Origin: a virus
Length of the DNA stretch: 42,593 nucleotides
IMG/VR virus record: IMGVR_UViG_3300021959_000097
Location: 1 to 42,593 of that record
Strand: one strand, 5' to 3'
The stretch's first letter is position 1. Every line of letters begins with the position of its first letter. Shown one piece after another: positions 32,949-40,148 of the stretch. A program made the position numbers and the translations under genes. Under the pieces are notes generated by a model that worked only from the letters and a program-made list of their open reading frames with translations, had not been told where the DNA came from and did not search any database.

Positions 32949-34544
32949 ATGACACGACAACTGATAAACACTGGTATTATCCCAAATGACGGTCAAGGTG
33001 ACTCGTTAAGGGACGCCGGTGGAAAAATAAATGCCAACTTCGGTGAATTATACACTGCACTTGGTAACGGCACAGCACTGACCATTGTTAATAACAATTT
33101 GATCACAGCCACAGGTGCAAACAAAATTACATTTTTATACAACACTCTAGCAGAATTACCAGATGCGGCAACGTATCATGGAATGTTTGCTCATGTACAT
33201 GGTGAGAATGCCTCCTACTACGCTCACTCAGGTGCTTGGGTAAAACTTGCAGATGAGAATAAATCTATCGATATATTTGCTGACGTTGATACATCTTCAG
33301 CAACTCCTACAAACGGTCAAGCATTAATTTATGATGCTGGCGCTCAAAAATGGAAACCAGGAAACGTTGCGGCTCAAGGTGGCGGCGGCGATGGAGCCTC
33401 AACATTTACTGATCTTACAGATACTCCATCAGATTACGGTGGATTAGCAGGCGGTTTTTTAAGAGTAAATGGTACATCAGACGGTTTAACAATTGTTTCA
33501 GCATTTTCAATAGACGCACTATCAGATGTTGACACAACAACTTCGGCGCCGGTAGCAGGTAATGTTTTAAAATGGAACGGTACAAACTGGGTACCAGGCA
33601 CTGATGCAACTTCAGGTGCTGGTGGATCAGACGCAGACACATTAGATGGTTTAGACAGCACATACTATTTGAACTACAACAACTTAAACAATAAACCAAC
33701 TATCGCAACAACATTAACAGCACTAACTGACACACCTTCAAGTTACACAGGTGCGGCAAATAGATTTGTAAAAGTTAATTCAGCAGGAACAGGATTAGAA
33801 TTTTCAACTGCCACAACAGGTGCAACAATTCTAAATGAACTGTCTGACGTTGATTTAGCATTACAAAAATTCACTGTTACTGGTGCAACTTATTCAGGTG
33901 CAACAGGTGTGTTAACAATGACAATTGGTACGCACTCATTAATAGTTGGACAAAAAGTAATCATCAAAGGCGGAAGTATAGTGTTTACCTGTGCAACAGA
34001 TAATCATGCTACGGTTCACCCGTATCCAAGAGTAACTGATCCAGCGTACAACACGCCGATAGCGATTACATCAACAACATCAAATTCGATCACAGTGAAT
34101 GTTGGTATATCTCCAGACACATCTGCTCACCTTTTCTCAAGTGCGGCAAGCAACGGTGTTTCTGTAGCACCTTCACAAGGAAATGTTTTATATTTCAATG
34201 GAACACGTTGGGAACAAAAGAATGGTCCAGTATTAAATTGGAGATTAGGTGCTAATGGTTCAAGTGATTACACTTTCTCAGGACCAGGATTTCCTGTAAC
34301 TACTAACGATCCAGTACTGTATTTGTCAAGAGGACACACATACATATTTGAAAATTTATCTGGTGGTAGTCACCCATTCCAAATTAGAGTTTCTAATGGT
34401 GGAGCGGCGTACACATCAGGTGTAACAAACAATGGTGCGGCATCAGGTAATATTGTGTTTGAAGTTCCAATGGATGCTCCAAACACTTTATATTACCAAT
34501 GTACAGCACACGCATTAATGGGTAATACAATTAATATAACATAG
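32949..34544 (+). CDS. fibre protein with C-terminal cupredoxin domain (complete type-1 copper ligand set)
   Basis: The 531-aa protein has a phage-appendage N-terminus (GIIPNDGQGDSLRDAGGKIN, ANFGELYTALG) and a repeat region at about 108-310 (DVDTSSATPTNGQALIYD, LSDVDTTTSAPVAGNVLKWN, TLDGLDSTYYLNYNNLNNKP). A module at about 300-395 with FTCATDNHATVHPYPR follows. Residues about 428-531 form a cupredoxin fold: LYLSRGHTYIFEN, GGSHPFQI (H475), VPMDAPNTLYYQC (C518), H521, M524. The spacing C-x2-H-x2-M is that of amicyanin-like blue copper sites. This may be a stability fold, a ligand-binding tip, or a true copper site. A GGAGG ribosome-binding site precedes the ATG. Confidence 0.78.
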   Translation: MTRQLINTGIIPNDGQGDSLRDAGGKINANFGELYTALGNGTALTIVNNNLITATGANKITFLYNTLAELPDAATYHGMFAHVHGENASYYAHSGAWVKLADENKSIDIFADVDTSSATPTNGQALIYDAGAQKWKPGNVAAQGGGGDGASTFTDLTDTPSDYGGLAGGFLRVNGTSDGLTIVSAFSIDALSDVDTTTSAPVAGNVLKWNGTNWVPGTDATSGAGGSDADTLDGLDSTYYLNYNNLNNKPTIATTLTALTDTPSSYTGAANRFVKVNSAGTGLEFSTATTGATILNELSDVDLALQKFTVTGATYSGATGVLTMTIGTHSLIVGQKVIIKGGSIVFTCATDNHATVHPYPRVTDPAYNTPIAITSTTSNSITVNVGISPDTSAHLFSSAASNGVSVAPSQGNVLYFNGTRWEQKNGPVLNWRLGANGSSDYTFSGPGFPVTTNDPVLYLSRGHTYIFENLSGGSHPFQIRVSNGGAAYTSGVTNNGAASGNIVFEVPMDAPNTLYYQCTAHALMGNTINIT

Positions 34545-34555
34545 TGAGTTATTAA

Positions 34556-34930
34556 ATGGCACAAGTATTTGGCGTAGGCATAGACGAGTTACAAAAAACA
34601 CTAGCAAACAATAGATATTTCTACGGTTTGCGTAGAACTGATGCCGGCGAATTATACATGGTGAAAGCAGACTTACTAAAACTTGAAGATGGTGTTCAAT
34701 TGAATAGACCAGGAAATGTTGACGAAAATTACAACAACTGGAGCAGAGGTGAAGACTTTTTTGAAGGCAGAGATCAACAACATAGAAAAGTTTATCCAAA
34801 TCTTGTGTACGAACAGTACAAATGGGACGGTAGAAACCTATTTTATTATGTAAACAAAGAGGGAGAATTAGTATTAAAAGTGAACGAGGCTCATACATAT
34901 CCAGGATATGTAGAACCTTATGAAAGTTAG
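34556..34930 (+). CDS. small fibre-associated protein, paralogue B (124 aa)
   Basis: This is a paralogue of the 153-aa product at 32470. Shared blocks include RYFYGLRRTDAGELYMVKAD, RPGNVDENYNNW, DFFEGRDQQHRKVYPNL and YEQYKWDGRNLFYYVNKEGE. It has its own N-terminus (MAQVFGVGIDELQKTLAN) and lacks the longer C-terminal tail. It lies just before a GATAAATA late promoter and the first of the two long tandem adhesin genes, consistent with an adaptor or joint role. Function is not established. Confidence 0.65.
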   Translation: MAQVFGVGIDELQKTLANNRYFYGLRRTDAGELYMVKADLLKLEDGVQLNRPGNVDENYNNWSRGEDFFEGRDQQHRKVYPNLVYEQYKWDGRNLFYYVNKEGELVLKVNEAHTYPGYVEPYES

Positions 34931-34934
34931 GAGC

Positions 34935-34942
34935 GATAAATA
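34935..34942 (+). promoter_or_regulatory. late promoter upstream of the 1717-aa adhesin (GATAAATA)
   Basis: GATAAATA begins four bases after the preceding stop codon and 25 nt before the adhesin ATG. It is identical to the boxes at 28259 and 40115. Each long fibre gene of this block thus has its own copy. Confidence 0.6.
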
Positions 34943-34959
34943 CAGTTAGGAATTAATCA

Positions 34960-37900
34960 ATGGCAGATTTTCGTATAGATAGGATAAGATTTAGATGGAG
35001 AGGTGATTGGACAGCCAACACTCTTTATGTTAAAGATGATGTATTAAGATATGGTGCAAAAGTTTTTGTTTGTATCGAAGTACACACATCAGATTCAAAT
35101 TTTTATAATGATTTAAACAACTCAACTCCTCGTTGGTCACAAATGATGGACGGGCAAAGTTGGACAGGTGCTTGGCAACCTTCTACTTTTTACAAAGTAG
35201 GTGAACTAGTCAAAGTTGGTGGTTTAATTTACAAATGTATTGAAGGACATATTTCAAATGCATCTGCCAGCAATGGTGTATTAGGTGACGAATTGAAATG
35301 GGTATACTTTGCTCGTGGAGAAGATTGGGCAAGTGTATGGACTCCAAATACTCTTTATAACGTTGACCAAACAGTAATCTACGGTGGATCAATTTGGAAG
35401 TGTAACACAGCACACACTTCTGGTTCTGCTGACGATGGTTTACAATACAATGCGGCATATTGGGATCAATATTCAAGATCAGACAATTTCAGAGCAGATT
35501 GGATCAACAACACTTTATATTATCCAGATGATGTTGTGTACTATGGTGGTACAGTTTATAGATGTAAAACAGGACACAGATCAGCACTTTCAAATAAATT
35601 TGTTAATCCAACAGTAGCATCTACTACAACAGTTGCTGGTGCAGGATTTCAATTCTTTGTTTTCAAAGTTGGAGCAACTTATTATGTTAAGATCACAAAC
35701 GGTGGTTCTAACTATGCGGCACTAGAAACATTCACAATTTTAGGCACAAGCATTGGAGGAGCAACTCCTGACAATGATGCTGTGATCACAATTAACACAG
35801 TTACTGGTGGTGCAATAACAACAGTTTCTGTAAATGGTTTAGCAAACGTTTCCACTGACGGACTAGAAGCGAACAGCCAACAATGGGAAACAGTATTAAC
35901 AGGAATTAGATACAGAGGCGATTATGCTTTCGGTGAAAGATATGCTCCAGGTGAATTAGTAAGATGGTCACCGGGTATGTGGCAAGTAGCAACAGGACAT
36001 TGGGCTATTGACACAATCATGGATGAAACTAATTATAATCTGTGGATGCCAGGATTGGAATATGAAGATGTATGGAACCAATCAAAATATTATCAACAAG
36101 GAGATGTGGTACTTTACGGAGGTTACACATACGTTGCTTTAAAAAGTAACATAGGTGTTACTCCAGCAGTAACAGATGCCACAAGCACTTGGGAATTACA
36201 AATTGTAGGTTACACATTCAAAGGAGAATGGTCATCAACTTATATTGATCCTGATCTAGGCGAATTACCATTAGCGTACAAAACAGGTGACGTTGTAAGA
36301 GCAGGTGGTGATCTTTACATCGCTGTAAAAGACAATGAACAGGTTGATCCATCAACAAGAAGTGTGTATGATGAAGGAACCGATACACCTTTTCCTTGGC
36401 AATTACTTGTAGAAGGTTATGCTTTCAAAGGTCCGTGGGTTGAAGTAGGTATTGGTGGTGTTACAGGAGAAAATACTTATTTCCCTGGAGATGTTGTTAC
36501 AGTTGCTGGTACACTTTACAAATGTATTTTAAAACATGAAGCAAATTCATCAGATGCTAAACCACCATTAGATTTTGAATCAGAAAATGTTGGTCCTTAT
36601 TGGGTATTATTAGCAACAGGACACACACCAAACGTATTGGAATATCCTGGTGATATCAAAACACAAAATGATGATTCTACAAGATTAAGAATTGGTCTTG
36701 GAACGTCGGGTCAATTATTAAAAGTAGGTTCAAACAGTATTCCTTTCTGGGAAAACTTTGATGTAACTCCAAAAGTTTATTATGTTTCACCAGCAGGTGT
36801 TGATGCAGATGATAGAGGTACACAATTAGCATCTCCTTTTAAAACAGTTAAATTTGCTTGTGATTTTATTAATGCTGACTTGGGACAAAGATCACCAGCA
36901 ACAATATTCATTAAAACAGGAATGTACAACGAAATACTTCCGATCAAAGTACCAAGAGACACAGCATTGGTTGGAGATGAATTAAGAAGTACTGAAATCA
37001 GACCAGCAACAGGTTACGAAGGTCAAGATATGTTCCATGTAAACAATGGTTCAGGTATTAGAAATATGACTTTAAGTGGTTTGTCTGGCACATTGGGTCC
37101 AGTCAACGAGTATGGCACAAGAAGACCAACAGGTGGTTCTTTTGTTTCATTAAATCCGGGTACAGGTGCTTCAGATGCCTCGGCTTGGATCACAACACGT
37201 TCTTGTTATGTACAAAACGTATCAACATTTGGTAGAGGTTGTATTGGATTAAAAGTGGATGGAGATTTACACAATGGTGGATACAAATCAATTGTTGCCA
37301 ACGACTTTACACAGGTAATTGATCAAGGTATTGGTTTCTGGGTCAACGGAGAAGGTAGATCAGAACTTGTTTCTGTGTTTACATACTACTGTCACATAGG
37401 TTATCTAGCAACTGCTGGTGGAAAAGTTAGAGCAACCAACGGTAATAACTCTTATGGAGATTGGGGATCAGTTGCTGAAGGAGTAACTCCAACAGAAACA
37501 CCTATCACAGCAAAATTCAATAACCAAACACAAGAAGCACAGATAGATGCTGTGTACAACGATGAAAATGAAATATTTGCGTTTGCTTATGACCACGCAG
37601 GACAAGATTACACTCAAGCAGACATAACAATTACAGGATCAGGAGAAGGTGCGGCGGCATCAATCACATACGATAACACAAGAGATGGTGCTGTAAACAA
37701 AATAAGAATATTAGGTCCTGGAGATTCAACTCCGGCAGGTGGTGCTGGTTACACCAGTAAATCAGGACCTGCAATAACAGGTACAGCAACTTCAATTCAA
37801 TTGAATCAACAGTTCCAAGGCACATCAGCACAAACTGTGGGACAACGAATTTATATTTGGGAAGGTACTGGTAGAGGACAATATGCTATAATTGATTCTT

Positions 37901-40113
37901 TTGACGAAGTAACAAAAACTTGTACAGTTAAAAAAGAATTTGATAATACACCTGGATGGCAACATTTCTTAGGTGGATTTAAAATTGCAACTGAACTGGA
38001 TCCTTCAACAAAATATTTTATCGAACCAAGAATTCAATTCAGTGAACCACCGTATGCTAATTCAACTGCTTCAATACCATTAAGTGGAGAATACTTACTA
38101 GGTGCTTCAAGAAGAGTTTCTTCTACAAACGTTACTGTGTTATTAGGAAACGGTAGAGGTTTAAGAACAGTGGATTCAACAAACTGGACAGTAGCCAATG
38201 CTGTACCAACAGCAAACTGGAACGGCATCGTTGGTGGTGCAAACAATTTTATGGCTGTTAGTTCAACAGGAACTTTAGCAAGATCTCAAGATGGAGCAAA
38301 CTGGTCAGATATATCTGGCAACATAGGAGCAGACATATTCCGAGGCGTTGCTTGGGAAAATGTTTCTGGACAATGGGTTGTTGTGGCTGAAACAGGAGTT
38401 GTTTATACTTCTGGAGACGAAGGCAACAGTTGGCAATCAGTACAAGTTGAACCATACGACGGATCAACTCCAGTGTTTACTAAAATTGCGGCTGGCAATG
38501 GTTTAGTGATTATAGGAAATAATTTTGGACAAACTTGGGAATCTGTTGATGGTGGAACAACTTGGGAATTAGCGGCAGACATTGGTGGAAACAAATATCT
38601 ATTACAAGAATTAACTTTCGCTGGTGGTAAATTTATTGCTTCAGTTCAAGATTCACCATTTGATGATTCAACTTCAGTTAACAAATTTTTTGTTTCAAAT
38701 GCTAATGCGGCACAAAGTTCAACAAGTGCTATCACAGTATGGACAGAATCAGACACACCTCCACACACAGGACCTTATTCAGTAACTTACTCACAAGGTA
38801 CATATCTAGCAATCACAACAAATGGTGAAGTTGCTTATTCATATGATGCTGTGTCTTGGAAAGAATTAACAACTTTGTCTGGATCATACACAACAATCGT
38901 TGGTGGAAGAAGCAACGGTGGTTACTTTATTCCACTGCCACAAGGCTTAATGACAAACGCAACTGTGATTAAAAAAGGTGCACCACCTTTAGGAAGAGTT
39001 ATCACTAACGCAGGAAAAGTTTCAAAAATTCAATTGATTGATACAGGATCAGGTTACGCAACTGCACCAACAGTAACAATCACAGATAATGTTAACACAC
39101 TTGATGTGGCAGTACAAGCCAGAATAGCAAACGGTGTATTATCACAACCTACATTCTCAAACAGAGGAACAGGATTTATAAATGTTAGTGCTACTATTGT
39201 AGGTGATGGACTTGCTGATGAATATCAAATAGGTAAAGTTGTACAAATTAAAGAATTAACAAGAGAACCTGGACCAGGTGACTTGTTGTACATCACTGGT
39301 ATTGACGATCAAATTTATAGAGTAACACAGATCACTAATGTATCTGGTGTGGCTCCGAATCTCACAGCACAATTTAGAATTTCGCCAAGTTTAAAAGCAA
39401 ACGAATCACCAGATCACGAAACAGTAATCACTATCAGACAGCAATATTCTCAAGTTAGATTGACTGGACATGATTTCTTAGATATCGGTACTGGTGGATT
39501 AGGCACAACAAATTATCCAGAACTTTACACTAATGCAGGATTTACACCAGGCTTTGAAGCACAACCATTTAGAGAAACAGCAAACAATGGCGGTGGTAGA
39601 GTTTTCTATACATCAACTGACCAAGATGGTAACTTCCGTGTTGGAGAATTATTTGAAGTTGAACAGGCAACTGGTATTGTAACACTTAACGCAGATTTAT
39701 TCAATCTACAAGGATTATCAGAATTAGCATTAGGTGGAGTTGTATTGGGTGGAACAGAAGTTGTAATTAGAGAATTTTCAACAGATCCTACAATGGCGGC
39801 TAACTCCGATAACGTTGTACCAACACAGAAAGCGATTGTAACATACATAGGTTCAAGAGTTTCAGGCGGTGGTGCTAATTTGAACGTTTCTGGATTTAGA
39901 GCAGGACAAATTAAAGTAAGAAATAGAGAAATATTCAATGAAGCGTTCCCAGAAACAGGAACTGTGGTCATCGACAGAGTTGCTAAATTAAACGGCGGAA
40001 TAGACGGATATATGATGGCCTTAAACTTCTTTACAGGAGGAACAGCAAGTACAGAATTGAATGAGGGAGATCCGGTAAGTGCTATTGATAGTTCTAACGG
40101 ATATGGTTCATAA
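34960..40113 (+). CDS. long adhesin: eight CBM5/12-like modules, beta-helix, BNR propeller
   Basis: The 1717-aa protein starts MADFRIDRIRFRWRGDW. Domains in order:
- Eight W...Y..GD-V.Y.G..Y modules at about 8-560.
- A right-handed beta-helix from about 605 (KVYYVSPAGVDADDRGTQLA, PATIFIKTGMYNEILPI, ALVGDELRSTEIRP) to about 860.
- An Asp-box (BNR-like) propeller at about 1044-1324 (SQDGANW, SGDEGNSW, SVDGGTTW, SYDAVSW).
- A GSGYATAPTVTI repeat near 1360.
- A conserved tail with FYTSTDQDGNFRVGELFEVE (about 1549) and NVVPTQKAIVTYIGSRVSGG.
This is the build of a long receptor-binding fibre or spike with several glycan-interacting folds. The next gene is its tandem paralogue. The host receptor cannot be deduced. 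Confidence 0.78.
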   Translation: MADFRIDRIRFRWRGDWTANTLYVKDDVLRYGAKVFVCIEVHTSDSNFYNDLNNSTPRWSQMMDGQSWTGAWQPSTFYKVGELVKVGGLIYKCIEGHISNASASNGVLGDELKWVYFARGEDWASVWTPNTLYNVDQTVIYGGSIWKCNTAHTSGSADDGLQYNAAYWDQYSRSDNFRADWINNTLYYPDDVVYYGGTVYRCKTGHRSALSNKFVNPTVASTTTVAGAGFQFFVFKVGATYYVKITNGGSNYAALETFTILGTSIGGATPDNDAVITINTVTGGAITTVSVNGLANVSTDGLEANSQQWETVLTGIRYRGDYAFGERYAPGELVRWSPGMWQVATGHWAIDTIMDETNYNLWMPGLEYEDVWNQSKYYQQGDVVLYGGYTYVALKSNIGVTPAVTDATSTWELQIVGYTFKGEWSSTYIDPDLGELPLAYKTGDVVRAGGDLYIAVKDNEQVDPSTRSVYDEGTDTPFPWQLLVEGYAFKGPWVEVGIGGVTGENTYFPGDVVTVAGTLYKCILKHEANSSDAKPPLDFESENVGPYWVLLATGHTPNVLEYPGDIKTQNDDSTRLRIGLGTSGQLLKVGSNSIPFWENFDVTPKVYYVSPAGVDADDRGTQLASPFKTVKFACDFINADLGQRSPATIFIKTGMYNEILPIKVPRDTALVGDELRSTEIRPATGYEGQDMFHVNNGSGIRNMTLSGLSGTLGPVNEYGTRRPTGGSFVSLNPGTGASDASAWITTRSCYVQNVSTFGRGCIGLKVDGDLHNGGYKSIVANDFTQVIDQGIGFWVNGEGRSELVSVFTYYCHIGYLATAGGKVRATNGNNSYGDWGSVAEGVTPTETPITAKFNNQTQEAQIDAVYNDENEIFAFAYDHAGQDYTQADITITGSGEGAAASITYDNTRDGAVNKIRILGPGDSTPAGGAGYTSKSGPAITGTATSIQLNQQFQGTSAQTVGQRIYIWEGTGRGQYAIIDSFDEVTKTCTVKKEFDNTPGWQHFLGGFKIATELDPSTKYFIEPRIQFSEPPYANSTASIPLSGEYLLGASRRVSSTNVTVLLGNGRGLRTVDSTNWTVANAVPTANWNGIVGGANNFMAVSSTGTLARSQDGANWSDISGNIGADIFRGVAWENVSGQWVVVAETGVVYTSGDEGNSWQSVQVEPYDGSTPVFTKIAAGNGLVIIGNNFGQTWESVDGGTTWELAADIGGNKYLLQELTFAGGKFIASVQDSPFDDSTSVNKFFVSNANAAQSSTSAITVWTESDTPPHTGPYSVTYSQGTYLAITTNGEVAYSYDAVSWKELTTLSGSYTTIVGGRSNGGYFIPLPQGLMTNATVIKKGAPPLGRVITNAGKVSKIQLIDTGSGYATAPTVTITDNVNTLDVAVQARIANGVLSQPTFSNRGTGFINVSATIVGDGLADEYQIGKVVQIKELTREPGPGDLLYITGIDDQIYRVTQITNVSGVAPNLTAQFRISPSLKANESPDHETVITIRQQYSQVRLTGHDFLDIGTGGLGTTNYPELYTNAGFTPGFEAQPFRETANNGGGRVFYTSTDQDGNFRVGELFEVEQATGIVTLNADLFNLQGLSELALGGVVLGGTEVVIREFSTDPTMAANSDNVVPTQKAIVTYIGSRVSGGGANLNVSGFRAGQIKVRNREIFNEAFPETGTVVIDRVAKLNGGIDGYMMALNFFTGGTASTELNEGDPVSAIDSSNGYGS
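34984..36640 (+). repeat. array of eight CBM5/12-like modules (adhesin 1)
   Basis: There are eight diverged protein repeats of about 60-100 aa (longer where a 100-aa insert follows module 4), each with the pattern W-x(5-8)-Y-x(2)-GD/DD-V-x-Y-G-G-x-x-Y. Modules 1-4 also carry Cys-x3-His in CIEVHTS, CIEGHIS, CNTAHTS and CKTGHRS, and module 8 has CILKHEA. The Cys-His pair is not a standard feature of CBM5/12 and may be structural or metal-binding. Confidence 0.65.
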
Positions 40114-40114
40114 T

Positions 40115-40122
40115 GATAAATA
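40115..40122 (+). promoter_or_regulatory. late promoter upstream of adhesin 2 (GATAAATA)
   Basis: GATAAATA begins one base after the stop of the first adhesin and 34 nt before the ATG of the second, with AAGAGGA as the ribosome-binding site. It is the third identical copy in the fibre block. Confidence 0.6.
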
Positions 40123-40148
40123 ACTACAATAAGAGGATATATTAACCC

